Source: Isoperla grammatica (taxonomy: Eukaryota; Arthropoda; Insecta; Plecoptera; Perlodidae). Taken from it: DNA of 64,000 nucleotides. Made by a program: the position numbers and the translations under genes. Position 1 is the stretch's first letter; each line of letters opens with the position of its first letter. Under the pieces are notes generated by a model, which saw only the letters and a list, made by a program, of their open reading frames with translations, had not been told where the DNA came from and made no database searches. The stretch lies in contig OX246741.1 of assembly GCA_945910005.1 (NCBI GenBank), forward strand, positions 47,832,239-47,896,238, in the 5' to 3' direction. This document shows positions 1-10,437 of this stretch, piece by piece.

Positions 1-1214
1 AACTAATTCCCACATTCAGTTTCGCAATAACTACCTCCTTCCCAGAGAACGAGTCGTCAATAGTACCATCTTTTTGTACACAAAAGCGACTAATGATATC
101 TGCAACAACATTTTGTTTACCAGAACAATGAACCAATTTAAACTTAAATTCTTGTAAGAGCAACACCCAACGTGTAAGACGCCCAGACAACAATTTACAT
201 TGAAGCAAGAATGTAAGTGCTTTGTGATCAGTAATAATTGTCAAATCTGTTCCCAGGACAAAAATACGAAACTTAAGTAACGACCAAACTATAGCCAACA
301 ATTCTTTCTCAGAAATAGTGAAATTCACTTCACCACCGTGTAATACTCTTGACGCCATTGATATCACCTGTAATTCTCCCTCAGAATCAACTTGAAATAG
401 TTGAGCCCCTAACCCTTTATCACTGGCATCACATTGCAAGAAGAACGGTTTTGTATAGTTTGGAAATCTCAAGTGAACTGTATTAATGAACAATGTCTTG
501 ATATCATGAAATGCTGAATTACAATCATCTGTCCATTTCCACCTGGTATCCTTCTTCAACAATGTCTGCAGTATGCAAGTTGATTGAGCGTAAACATTAC
601 TAAAACGTCTGTAGTAACTACATAAACCCAAGAAAGCTTTGAGTTGTTTGACATTTTTAGGTGTGGGCCAATCTTGAATCAACAACAATTTGTGAGGGTC
701 TGGAGACAATCCATTCGTAGTCAAAGTATGACCCAGGAATGGCACCTTATCCCTGCAGAAAATAGATTTGGACAAACTAATCGTGACATTTTTTTTTGAT
801 AATCGTTGAAAAACCGTGCGAATGTGAACCAAATGATCCTCAAATGTCTTAGAAACCATCAAAAAGTCATCTACATACGGTTTTAGAAAAGCCCCCAAAT
901 CGTTGCCCAATACATAGCTAGTACACCTAGTAAATGCTGCCACTGAAGTACTGAGTCCAAAAGGAAGTACCTTAAACTGATATACCCTCTGATTGTATTT
1001 AAACGCCACATATTTCCGACTTTCCTCCGACAATGGAACCTGCCAATAAGACGACACAAGATCAATAGTAGATAACCACTGAAAATCTGAAAAACTTTGC
1101 AAAATAGTTTCAGGTGGATCCGGACTCTCATGCTCTGGTATCAACATTGTGTTCAACTGTCGAGCATCCAAACATAACCTCACTGTTTTGTTTTTCTTAA
1201 TCACCACAACTAAT
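1..1214 (-). CDS. pol fragment: reverse transcriptase and RNase H of the gypsy element (no end in window)
   Basis: The frame stays open from 1214 down to the window edge, about 400 codons. The RT palm motif YVDD lies near 860-871, preceded by the conserved LPFGLS block (about 950-970) and the IDLVSSYWQV block (about 1030-1060). RT is followed by a connection region and RNase H, whose first catalytic Asp is in CDAS near 430-440 and which has a TDHKAL motif near 215-230. A sequence like the RNase H end (ADIISR, normally ADALSR in gypsy elements) lies near 80-100. Integrase is expected beyond the left edge. The N-terminal part of RT is at 4112-4300, beyond the nested insert. Chemistry: RNA-templated DNA synthesis and removal of the RNA strand during retrotransposition. 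Confidence 0.9.
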
Positions 1215-4108
1215 TAGTCCTTTGCATAACGCTCGAAAAAGGCCTGGTCGGTATAAAATTTGGGTCAAAGGATAATATATATCAAATGAAAGCTTGAGAC
1301 AAGAACTTTTCAAAAAACCATGATATACCTCTGGCAAATCCAGCTTTCTATGTCAAAACTAGGGTCAAAGGTCACATTTGTAATTTTTTAAATAATTTTT
1401 TATTAAATAACGAAAAATGTTTGCAAGTTTAAAAATACTCTTTTAGTAAGATAAATGTATAAAGTTTATAAAAAAAAAAATTAAATTACCTACTTACCTT
1501 TTTTGACCTTGATTGGGGTTAATTTCCTCAAAATGGGTAATTTCTAAAATTTTCTTCGATTTATTGGCCAATATTCATTATATCAACGTACTTACTCATA
1601 AATACGTTAAAATGAATAGTTCTTATTGTTATCACATTGTTTTCACGGTATTCATTCAAAATGGCGGTCAAAGGTCAATAGGTAAGTATCGTCAAACTAG
1701 GTCTAGTAACTAAAATATTACTTGCGGGTACTCTAAAGACGCAGAATTTTAACTGCAATTACAATAACGAATAATAATATCATGTTTTAATCGTAATAGA
1801 ATGTAATTATCATATAACTTATAAACTACTTAAGATTGTTACTGAATTTCTAATTAATGTCCTGAGACATCAGGATATTCTTGAATGGGTGTGCAACTGC
1901 AACAAACTACATTTTTAGAAAAGAGCATGACCATGCTGAGATATGTGATATGATACTAGTATTATGTTACATCTACCTTATCAGTCACTGTCCAGGTTGT
2001 CAGATTAATAACCTTCTGACTCACTGGAATTCTCATGCTGGCTACTGGTACTGGTACTGGTACTGGTATTTGTACAATCCTTCAGCTTACAAGCTTGGGT
2101 ACACTTTTATTGATTGGCCAAACACTCACATGTCGGCATCTTGCAAACACGGCAACAGTTACAGGCTAGGAGATCCATAACGGTCAAAGGTACTGGAGTT
2201 CCAATCATCCACTCGTTGCTCAGATCTCCATCTGCCGTGGTTTCCCATCCATCCATAGCCACGCGGATCAGGAACATCAGGGTTGGCGTCCAAACAACGT
2301 ATCCAGACCGCTGTTTGGTGGTTAGCTCGCAGCCGCAGGATTTGAAGCAGTAGGTAATCTTTCTAGGTGGTAGCTGATTAGACTTAATATCATCACATTT
2401 ACTTTTAAAAACCTCGTAGGGCAGCTGGTTGTAGCTTGACTACCAAAAATCAAACACACTTCGAAGATGTGCAAAAACTAGCGAGTTCGTTGGGACTCGA
2501 AGTATGTAATACCCTCACTGACCTCCATGCACTGGTTGTGACAAAGGTTGGAATTCATAGTCGGCCACTCCACCTAGAGGCACCCAATGTTGCTATGGAT
2601 ATGTTTTCTATGTGAGAAATGACATGTATGAAACTGTTACCTTGTTAACAACAGGCGCATTTATAGGTGTAGGGGACGACTATGAGTTCCAACCTGAGTG
2701 AGCTCATTCAGTGGTAAAGGGAAAAAGAGAACTTTGAATATCATGAGAAAAAAACTCGCATTTCTGTGTCAAGCTAAGCAAGATGGGTCAGGTCTAGAGA
2801 GTTTCTATCGATGTCATCAAAAAAACTCGAAAAGTTTGTCTGTAAACTCTGCTATTTGACCACGACTCTGTCATGCGTCAACCTGCTGCGCTACGAGCTT
2901 TTTAGAAGTAAGTGTGATGATATGAAGTCTAATCAGCTACCACCTTGTAACGATTGCTTACTGCTTCATATCCTGCGACTGTGAGTTATCAACCAAACAC
3001 GATCTATTGATACGTTGCTTGGAAGCCAACCCTGATGTTCCTGATCTGTGTGGCTATGGATGGAAAACCACGGCAGAAGGAGATCTGAGCAACGAGTGGA
3101 TGATTGGAACTCCAGTACCTTTGACCGTTATGGATCTCCTAGCCTGTAACTGTTGCCGTGTTTGCAAGATGCCGACCTATGAGTGTTTGGCCAATCAGCT
3201 GAAGTGTACCCACGCGTGTAAGCTGAAGGACTGTCCAAATATCGGTACCCAGCATGAGAATTCCAGTGAATCAGAAGGTGATTAATCTGACGACTTCAAT
3301 TTTGAGTGATTTTGACTTCAATTCTGATTAATTTGACGACTAGACAGTGACTGCTAGGACAGATATCATATCATACTATCATATCACGTATCTGAGCATG
3401 GTCATGTCCTTTTCTAAAAAATGTATTTTGTTGCAGTTGCACACCCATTCAAGAATACCCTGATGTCTGAGAACATTAATTAGAAATTCAGTAACAATCT
3501 TAAGTAGTTTATAAGTTATATGATAATTACATTCTCTTACGATTAAAACATTATATTGTTATTCGTTATTGTAATTGCAGTTAAAATTCTGCGTCTTTAG
3601 AGTACCCACAAGTAATATTTTAGTTACTAGACCTAGTTTGACGATACTTACCTATTGACCTTTGACCGCCATTTTGAATGAATACCGTGAAAACAATGTG
3701 ATAACAATAAGAACTATTCATTTTAACGTATTTATGAGTAAGTACGTTGATATAATGAATATTGGCCAATAAATCGAAGAAAATTTAAAAAATTACCCAT
3801 TTTGAGGAAATTGACCTCAATTAAGGTCAAAAAAGGCTAAATGGTTAATTTAATTTTTTTTTAAGAAACATAATACATTAACCTTACTAAAAGTGTATGA
3901 TTAAACTTGCAAACATTTTTCATTATTTAATTAAAAATTATTAAAAACATTTCAAATTTGACCTTTAACCCTAGTTTTGACATAGAAAGCTGGATTTTCC
4001 AGCGGTATATCATGGTTTTTTGAAAAGTACTCGTCTCAAGCTTTCTTTTGATATATGTCATCCTTTGACCCAAATTTTATACCGTCATTCTCGTTATGCA
4101 AAGGACTA
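1215..4108. mobile_element. Large fold-back DNA transposon with ~1.2 kb inverted arms and a 3-bp AAT target duplication
   Basis: The ends are exact inverted copies: TAGTCCTTTGCATAACG at 1215-1231 and its complement at 4092-4108. The flanks carry AAT at 1212-1214 and 4109-4111. Taking AAT as the duplication restores the interrupted gypsy RT frame, whereas TAA (the PIF/Harbinger-like choice) would shift it, so AAT is favoured. The arms (about 1215-2432 and 2880-4108) are imperfect inverted copies of each other. They surround a spacer of about 450 bp that, with the right arm, holds a decayed transposase-like coding stretch. A (TACTGG)n run at 2041-2070 occurs only in the left arm. The superfamily is not certain: 3-bp duplications occur in several DNA transposon groups. 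It probably could not move by itself. Confidence 0.85.
2440..3285 (+). pseudogene. Decayed transposase-like ORF with a Cys-rich C-terminal tail
   Basis: Scattered over three plus-strand frames are pieces resembling the C-terminal part of a protein common in invertebrate DNA transposons. These are a stretch like LGLEVCNTLTDLHAL (near 2490-2530), one like VNLLRYELF followed by LPPCNDCLL (near 2880-2980), and then an open frame at 3007-3285 of 92 codons. That frame contains GYGWKTTAEGDL and a Cys cluster (CNCCRVCKMPTYECL...CTHACKLKDCPN) resembling a Tesmin/TSO1-type CXC zinc-binding tail. Frameshifts and stops separate the pieces, so it is not functional. The left arm at 2114-2353 is an inverted, more decayed copy of the last section. 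The family resemblance is from memory of such proteins; a profile search would be needed to name it. Confidence 0.6.
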
Positions 4109-4111
4109 AAT

Positions 4112-5036
4112 GGGCTTATGTAGGGACTAGTAGCTTCCTCAATAATGTTATGCCTTATCATTTTATTCAGTTGTCTTTCCACAGCTTCTCGGTAGGCAAA
4201 TGGCACAGGATAATTCTTTTCAAAAAAATATGCCCCTTCGTGAACCTTAATATGATGTTCATAGCCTGTCACTGACCCTGGCCTATCAGAAAACAAATGA
4301 CGATACTCCAACAATAGTTCCTGTAGTTGACATTTCTGAATGACGTCTAGACCTACTTGTTCGGACACCATAGTCTCAATCTCTTTAACAGTCACAACAC
4401 CCTTGTCTTCTTCGATTGCCGCTGTGTTAGTACAAGATACAACGATACCGACACTACTATCATAAGTATGATCAACATAATCACATTCAACATTCGTACA
4501 GTTGTCACTTATTCCAACATCATTGTACAACAAGTCGTGATCTATTAACTGGCCATTAATCGACACGACCTTGGTAGAAAAGTCAATAGTAACCAGATTA
4601 TCTGTCAACCAATCAATACCGAGTATGATATCACAGATTAAATCCGGTACCACTAAACATCCAACATCCCATGACATGTCACCTGATTGGACGGATAGGT
4701 AAACTTGCTTCGTCACCCGTTTACTACGACGATTCGTAGCCCCAAGTATTGTTACCCCTACTACTGGTAATGAAACAATATCATTATTTTTACTGATCAG
4801 GACATTGTACACCGTATCTGAAATACACGACACCTCACTCCCCGAGTCTAACAATGCCTTTAAATCCAAATCACCAATACTAACTTTCAACTTTGGACAA
4901 AATATATTTTTAGAAGAATGTACCAAATTTTCTTCTTCTAACAAAAAATCTCTAGGTTTTGTAAAGATTGAATTTGCAGTAACAATATGACTGGTTGCAG
5001 GAGAACCGCACACAACTGGAACCAATTCTAGTTTTC
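4112..5036 (-). CDS. pol N-terminal part: aspartic protease and start of reverse transcriptase
   Basis: This open frame follows gag in the -1 frame and begins just after a TAA, so translation must enter by frameshift at the gag end rather than from an ATG (TTG at 5025 is the first start-like codon). The protease has the catalytic DSG triad at about residue 60 counted from that TTG, followed by a typical retropepsin flap and ILGIDWL motif near residue 140. The last 60 codons are the N-terminal RT segment (VPFAYREAVERQLNKMI), which ends in ATSPYISP at the transposon insertion point. The product is therefore truncated here. The protease would process the Gag-Pol polyprotein. Confidence 0.85.
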
Positions 5037-6515
5037 CTTCTTAGGAACATTTTTATCATCACGGGACCTCCAATTCTGTTCTAATTGTTGGTAGGGTAAT
5101 CGCTGCTGGTTATTATTATTGTAACCTTGATACCCATTGTTACCCCACCTGACATTTCTATTGTTCTCATTATAACTGCCTTGTTTATTATAGTGACTCA
5201 AATTTGATTGACCAGACTCTCCAATAATTTGTTCACTCTCCAGTCTCTCGAGCATTTTTGTTATTTTCTCAGCATTGTTCTCCATATGAATCAGATGGAT
5301 CCGAATGTCTGTAGAAAAATGGGACAAGACTTGCCTAACCAGCATATCTTCCGGCAATTTACAATTCAAATAGCCTCCATGCCTCAGTATTCTTTTGAAA
5401 TAAGTAGATGGTGACCCCTGTCTACCCCCTGCATATTGCTCACTGTAAATATGTTTTAGCAAGGCCGCTTGTGCATTCTCCCCCCAAAAATGCTGAAGGA
5501 ATTTCTCCTTAAAATCTTCAAAAGTAACAAACTCGTTTTCTTGCAACCATGTCTTGGATACCCCTTTCAGACATTGTAGTGTAAAAGCCAGTCTCCGGTT
5601 GTTTTTTACCGCATAGTTTTTAAACCGGCTCTCCAATAACTTTATAAATTCGACCGGATGAAGTCCATCGTTATTTGCCGTAAATACAATCCCCTCACGA
5701 AATAGCTGGTCCCCGATTCCACTATCATTCTGAATGGTAACTCCCACATTACCACCTGTCATATCGACCTCCATCATCTCAATTCTTTTTTTATTGGCTT
5801 CAATCGCCATCTCTAACCCTACACACTGACCACTTATTCTCTGTTGATCCATTTCTTTCACTTCCCCTATCTCTTTCTGAAGCTGTTGTTTCACCCCCAC
5901 TATATCTTCAATTACCGTGTCTACCCTTACCTTTAAGTTATCAGAACTTTTTTTTATTCCTCCGATCTTGTTATCTACATCTCTTTTGAACACCCCTATT
6001 TCCTCAATTACTTCATTGAGCTTACCGCCAACCTTTACAACCTTATCTCCAATTTTTTCGGACCTACCTTTCAACTCCCCTATCTCTTCTGCTAAGCCAT
6101 CCACTTTATTGTCAATAACCTCGATCTCATCCTCAACCTTAGTCCTCAAAGCTGTGAATTTAGTTTCCAACCCATAAAACATTTTATCACATTTTTCCTC
6201 AAAGCTTATCATCAATTCGGACTTCATTTCCCCCATTTCCTTCCGTATTCCCTCATTGTCGTTACGTAATCCCACATTGTCGTTACGTAATCCCACAATG
6301 TCCTTCCGTATTCCCTCATTGTCGTTACGTAATCCCACATTGTCGTTACGTAATCCCCGTATTCCCACATTCATATCCTTCATATCACCATTCATCTTAA
6401 TCATCATCTCCATTAAACTGTTCAAATCAACAGACCTGATCTCTACCTCTTGAACACTCTCCTCTATACTCATATCTACTTCATTCTGAACCTCCTCCCC
6501 CTGCATCCTGTCCAT
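5028..6515 (-). CDS. Gag protein of the gypsy element, long coiled-coil N-terminus
   Basis: 495 codons from ATG at 6515. Residues about 30-250 form a long, charged coiled coil. Near residues 50-95 it has an almost perfect heptad repeat of GLRNDNV/GIRKDNE type, encoded by tandem 21-bp repeats at about 6240-6360. Residues about 280-440 match a retrotransposon Gag (capsid-like) domain, with signatures such as FIKLLESRF and TWLQENEFVTFEDFKEKF. The C-terminus is Asn/Gln/Gly-rich (GYQGYNNNNQQ) and has no CCHC zinc knuckle, so RNA binding would rely on the basic and Asn-rich tail. Gag ends at TAG 5030-5028, 4-5 codons after the start of the -1 pol frame. It forms the particle for reverse transcription. 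It appears intact. Confidence 0.88.
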   Translation of the reverse strand: MDRMQGEEVQNEVDMSIEESVQEVEIRSVDLNSLMEMMIKMNGDMKDMNVGIRGLRNDNVGLRNDNEGIRKDIVGLRNDNVGLRNDNEGIRKEMGEMKSELMISFEEKCDKMFYGLETKFTALRTKVEDEIEVIDNKVDGLAEEIGELKGRSEKIGDKVVKVGGKLNEVIEEIGVFKRDVDNKIGGIKKSSDNLKVRVDTVIEDIVGVKQQLQKEIGEVKEMDQQRISGQCVGLEMAIEANKKRIEMMEVDMTGGNVGVTIQNDSGIGDQLFREGIVFTANNDGLHPVEFIKLLESRFKNYAVKNNRRLAFTLQCLKGVSKTWLQENEFVTFEDFKEKFLQHFWGENAQAALLKHIYSEQYAGGRQGSPSTYFKRILRHGGYLNCKLPEDMLVRQVLSHFSTDIRIHLIHMENNAEKITKMLERLESEQIIGESGQSNLSHYNKQGSYNENNRNVRWGNNGYQGYNNNNQQRLPYQQLEQNWRSRDDKNVPKKEN

Positions 6516-6636
6516 AGTCAGCAGTGACTCTGCGAACGTTCAAATTAATCGAGCTTATAATTACACCTCAAATTTTAAAGTGTTTGGTTCAATTTTTTTT
6601 TTTTTATATCTCGGGGTAAATGCAATTAGTATGTGC

Positions 6637-6654
6637 CCCAGCGTTGGTGTGCCA
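6637..6654 (-). other. Candidate primer-binding site
   Basis: On the minus strand TGGCACACCAACGCTGGG starts three bases after the LTR edge. A PBS begins with TGG (complement of tRNA CCA) and lies within a few bases of the 5' LTR, as here. The matching tRNA was not identified. Confidence 0.5.
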
Positions 6655-6657
6655 AAT

Positions 6658-7164
6658 TGTAACAGTACCCACGCCCTCTTACTACACGGGTTGGCCTAGC
6701 TCAGCCGGAAAATAAACCAACACTTAGAAATTTGAGTTGTACTATTAAATTATATTGTATCACATAGACAACGAATGCTCACAGTAAATAACTTGTCACA
6801 AATAGGTTTACAGACAGTACCAGCTCCAGTTATAGGTGAATCCTTCTTCTAACCTTGGTTTCTCAAGCAGGCGTCCATGGTAGGATTTCCAAGATGTCCT
6901 TCATGGTAGGTTGAATTCAGTGGTGGATCGTGTGTAACCGACGCTTCGAAAATCACCGTCCCATTTAACGGGGCAGGCGTAGTTGACGTCTGGGTAATAC
7001 TAGTTTGGATAACTAGAGAAATCGTAAGGCTCAAAGACTCGAGTTCTTGAAGTTATTCCGTGTAGCTTTCAACACCACATCCTCTCTCTAGGCTTACTTT
7101 TCCACCATCTTCTTCTGTATTGTCCTTAGTTACCAGTCAACAACCGTTGCTATGCAATGTAACA
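6658..7164 (-). repeat. Candidate 5' LTR of the gypsy element
   Basis: The segment starts and ends with TGTTACA on the minus strand (TG...CA rule). It lies between the primer site and flanking DNA and is 507 bp, a normal gypsy LTR length. The inner edge is well placed by the PBS. The outer edge is inferred from the TGTAACA copy at 7158-7164 and cannot be checked without the 3' LTR. Confidence 0.5.
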
Positions 7165-7212
7165 ATGCTTGTTCTTTATTGATATAACCAAAGCTCTCTA
7201 CAAATTCACATG

Positions 7213-7295
7213 TGCACAAAGTCACTGCATTCTAAGCACAGCCTAGTGGATAATGCACAAACTCACTGCACTCTAAGCACAGCCTAGTGGATAAT
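7213..7295. repeat. Two-copy 41-bp tandem duplication
   Basis: Unit TGCACAAA(G/C)TCACTGCA... is repeated at 7213 and 7254 with a few changes. It lies in the probable RAPGEF1 intron (7165-7448), where nothing else is seen. Confidence 0.8.
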
Positions 7296-7448
7296 GCATA
7301 TAGATGGTACTTTACAAAGTTTTGCAACGTACTCATTTCTTGTGGTGGTTCTGCTGGAAAATCTCATACAACAACAATTCTTCACAATCATTTAAACAGA
7401 TTTCACCAACAAGATATGTTCAAAAGCCTAAGCAACAATAGCGATAGG

Positions 7449-7988
7449 TAGAGATGCAAGAAAATGGTTTTATTTTTCTTCACTTTTCGTTTGAGAAATT
7501 GAGAATTATGGTGTTTTGTGGTGTTATTGTTTTTTTAATCGAAAATCGTGTTTTTACATAAAATCATTGATAAAACTAGAAAAGGTTACATTTTCTAAAC
7601 TATTATATGTGTATGGCCCTAAATGTATATACATAGTGATGGGCGTCAAAGATTAGATTATACTGCAGAGAAGTAGGCCTAAGTGGTGATGATGCGGACT
7701 GCTTATTTTCGCTTTTTATCTCGTAATTCTTGTGAAGATTTGAACGGAAGGGAATACAAAATTACGAATTACTGTTAATAATGGTGTTATTTTGCTAGAT
7801 AGTGGCAATTATGGTGTTATATCGCGAATAAACTCATAATTCGTTTTATAAGCATTTTATGGTGTTATTTCGCGATTTGAATCTGAATCCCAGTGACGCA
7901 TAACGTAAAGAAATGTTGAATCCAGCACTCTAGAGTGTTTTGTTACACTTTTCGTTTTATCGCGCATTGCGAAAAACTTGCATCTCTA
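7449..7988. mobile_element. hAT-type MITE, 540 bp, 8-bp target duplication GCGATAGG
   Basis: Terminal inverted repeats TAGAGATGCAAG at both ends are flanked by exact GCGATAGG copies at 7441-7448 and 7989-7996. An 8-bp duplication with TAGAGATG-type ends is characteristic of hAT. No transposase frame is present. The interior repeats ATGGTGTTAT-like words. Confidence 0.9.
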
Positions 7989-7996
7989 GCGATAGG

Positions 7997-8425
7997 CCTA
8001 GGCCTAACCCATTGGCCCATCGTCCTAGGCGTGATGACTTCGTCGCCCTTGCCGTTTAGTATAGCTTGGACCCGTTTGAATCGAGTTGCACTTTTTTTAA
8101 TAATTGGTTGAATAATTGGTAATCGGATCGGTTTTTTAATAATCGTTATTGGTAATCGGATCGGCCAATTTGAAGAATCGTTCCATCTCTAGCTTTAACC
8201 TTACCGATGCGTTCGTTAGGATTTAGGCCTACTTACCTACTAACCATGTAGGCCTAAGCGCAATAAAATTCCTAAACCAACAACCAACAATTTGTGTGAT
8301 AAAATCGAGTAATTAAAGCTATTTTACAGTATCTCTAGCTAGACTTTTTAACTGACAAGCCCAATTTATTTGATGTTGTAGTGTTTTGGTAATGGCCTTA
8401 TGCAGGCTTGTTAGGTTAGGCAATT
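7997..8425. other. Probable RAPGEF1 intron sequence, no gene
   Basis: Non-coding. Near 8090-8200 a TCGGATCGG-containing stretch ends in GAATCGTTCCATCTCTA, which looks like one end of another hAT element without its partner. TAGGCCTA octamers occur at 7997 and 8225-8255. No exon seen. Confidence 0.5.
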
Positions 8426-9956
8426 GACGAGTGGTGATAGGCGGAGCTTGCGCCGAGTACTGTGTCACGTGACTAGCAGTTGGGAAAAGTCCCTACTGTC
8501 CGGACGGATCCACACAAAACACATCCACACTTATCTCGTTCTAGCTGGTATAATATTCATTTTTAAGATATAACCTGGAAAACGTATTTAGTTCACATAC
8601 CAGTGGTCAATATAAAGGTTATTTCAAAATTATAGACGAAGTAGTTAACTTGTTATAACAATTCACGCACTGAAGAGGATAAAATGAGCAAGGTGTGTTT
8701 TGTTTTTTCAACTTCAACTGGCGAAAAACTAATGATCAGATTTGGACGAGAGTTTCTTAAGAATACGTACCAATAATGTGAGACAATAAGCAAATAAACT
8801 TTCTAGATAGAAAATGCCTGGAACGAAAATTCATAGCATGCACTAATATGCAAGGTGCTTCGTTTCACGGTCAAAACCGCTACTTTTGAGGCCCAACCGC
8901 TACACCCTGCATATTATTGCATGCTATGAATTTTCGTTCTGAGCAATTTCTATCTAGAAAGTTTATTTGCTTACTGTCTCACATTATTGGAACACATGCT
9001 AAAGACACTCCCGTCAAAATCCGATCATTAGTTTTTCGCCAATTGAACTTGAAAAAACAAATCACGTGTTGCTCATTTTATCCTTTTGATGCGCGAATTG
9101 TTATAACAAGTTAACTACTGGGTCTATAATTTTGAAATAACCTTTATATTAACCACTGTTACGTGAACTAATTACGCTTTCCTATAGGTTATACCTAAAA
9201 AGTGAATATTATAACAGCTAGAACGAGATAAGTGTCGTACATTAAGCGCGTGAAAGCGTAACAGTTAGCGGATTTGTCCCAACTATGGGCGCTAGGGGTG
9301 GGATAACTAACCGGTTAACCGATTAACCGCCCGCGGCTGGAAAACCGGTTAATGATTTTCCCGCTCTATTAACCGTTTTTACACAACAATGGCCCGCAAG
9401 CGCAAACACAACAAAAAGTGGAAAACCCAATGTTTTTTTAATGAAGTGTAGCTGGCAGCTGGCCGTCATACTGACGTGAGTAGGCGGCTAGCACGCGCAT
9501 CTAGATCGCGCACGACGCTATAAAATGGGGGGGGGGGGGGGGGAGAGAGCGGGCAGCGGCTGCCGACTGCCACAACCGTATCCAATTGCAATACTTCTCT
9601 GTGTGTGATTTGCGACTTGTAGGCCTAATTGTGCTTATTTTATTTAATGGTGGAGTAAAGCTTTGCCGGGCAATAAAGAATTATTGTCGGGCGGGTCGCC
9701 CGACGGTCAGGGCCCTGGGGGAGAACACTGCATAAATAAAAGATGTGTAGACCTTTGGTTACATTTTTTTTTTTTTTTTTTTTTTGAAGATGTAGGCTAT
9801 AGACTGGTATATTCGATTTTTTAAGAATTTCGGTTAATCGGTTAACCACGGTTAATATCGCCGATTAACCGATTAGGTAATTAACCGATTTATCCCCCCC
9901 CTAATGGGCGCCACGTTCCTTCGTGACGTCAGGGGGCGGGTAAATCACCACTCGTC
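8426..9956. mobile_element. Fold-back MITE (~0.9 kb without nested insert), ends GACGAGTGGTGA
   Basis: GACGAGTGGTGA at 8426-8437 is inverted at 9945-9956, and the arms match imperfectly for about 400 bp. For example, CACACTTATCTCGTTCTAGCTG near 8527 is inverted near 9215-9236, and GAACGAAAATTCATAGCATGC near the centre is inverted at 8915-8940. A hAT MITE (9293-9903) is inserted in the right arm. The target duplication is unclear. No coding capacity. Confidence 0.75.
9293..9903. mobile_element. hAT-type MITE, 611 bp, 8-bp duplication ATGGGCGC, nested
   Basis: Ends are TAGGGGTGGGATAA and the complement of TAGGGGGGGGATAA, flanked by ATGGGCGC at 9285-9292 and 9904-9911. Subterminal GGTTAACCG-rich palindromic sequence is seen on both sides. 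It contains a 17-bp G run (9527-9543) and a T run near 9764-9785. Confidence 0.92.
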
Positions 9957-10437
9957 CATTGGGGAACCCGTACTATGACCTACAGGAAAATGACCACTGG
10001 CTACCTGGATATTAAGGCAACAGGTTAGGGGGTGGTTTATCTATACTGTTGAATATTGTTCATCTTAATTGGTTGGCGGTGACTTTGAATAAACTGGTTT
10101 CCTCAAAGGCTGCCGCACTGACTGGGGCATGACATGGGTTTGACAGTTGGCACTTTTCCGCAGAGAATATAGGTGCTTTTCCCTGTAGGTTCTTTTCCCG
10201 TTGGCCATAAGACATGTACCCGTCCATTGAACCTAGTGGTTAACCATAAGTAGTGTACATGTAAACACAGCCACCGATCTTGTTGTGAAACATACACGAC
10301 AGTTAGAACAACGTTTGTTTTTGTATACTATTTATGTTTCTACCGACTTGACACCAATCAGGTAAGCTGTTGGTTCCCTAAAAGACGTGTCACCTTGTCG
10401 AGTGATTGGCGAGGTTTAATTACGTCCTGTATTTCAG

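Larger units (their letters stand above)
1..7164 (-). mobile_element. Ty3/gypsy LTR retrotransposon, partial, split by a nested transposon
   Basis: Read on the minus strand, the element runs from a candidate 5' LTR (7164-6658) through a primer site (6654-6637), gag (6515-5028), protease and RT start (5036-4112), then RT and RNase H (1214 to 1). The 3' end lies beyond the left edge. A 2.9 kb DNA transposon (1215-4108) splits the RT. Removing it with one copy of its 3-bp target duplication puts both halves of pol back in one frame, so the host element was intact when hit. I found no in-frame stop in the RT/RNase H part by manual translation. It lies upstream of the visible RAPGEF1 exons, probably within that gene's intron. 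Seen: ORFs, motifs, order. Known: this domain order is that of Metaviridae-type elements. The outer LTR edge cannot be verified because the partner LTR is outside the window. Confidence 0.9.

Noticed and set aside
1881..2353. ORFs in the left arm of the fold-back element
   Set aside because: They are the antisense of the decayed transposase tail in the right arm, with a run of (TACTGG)n giving a Trp/Tyr repeat; not genes.
1212..4110. PIF/Harbinger identity from a TAA/TTA duplication
   Set aside because: TAA can also be read at the flanks, but it would leave the interrupted RT out of frame, whereas AAT restores it.
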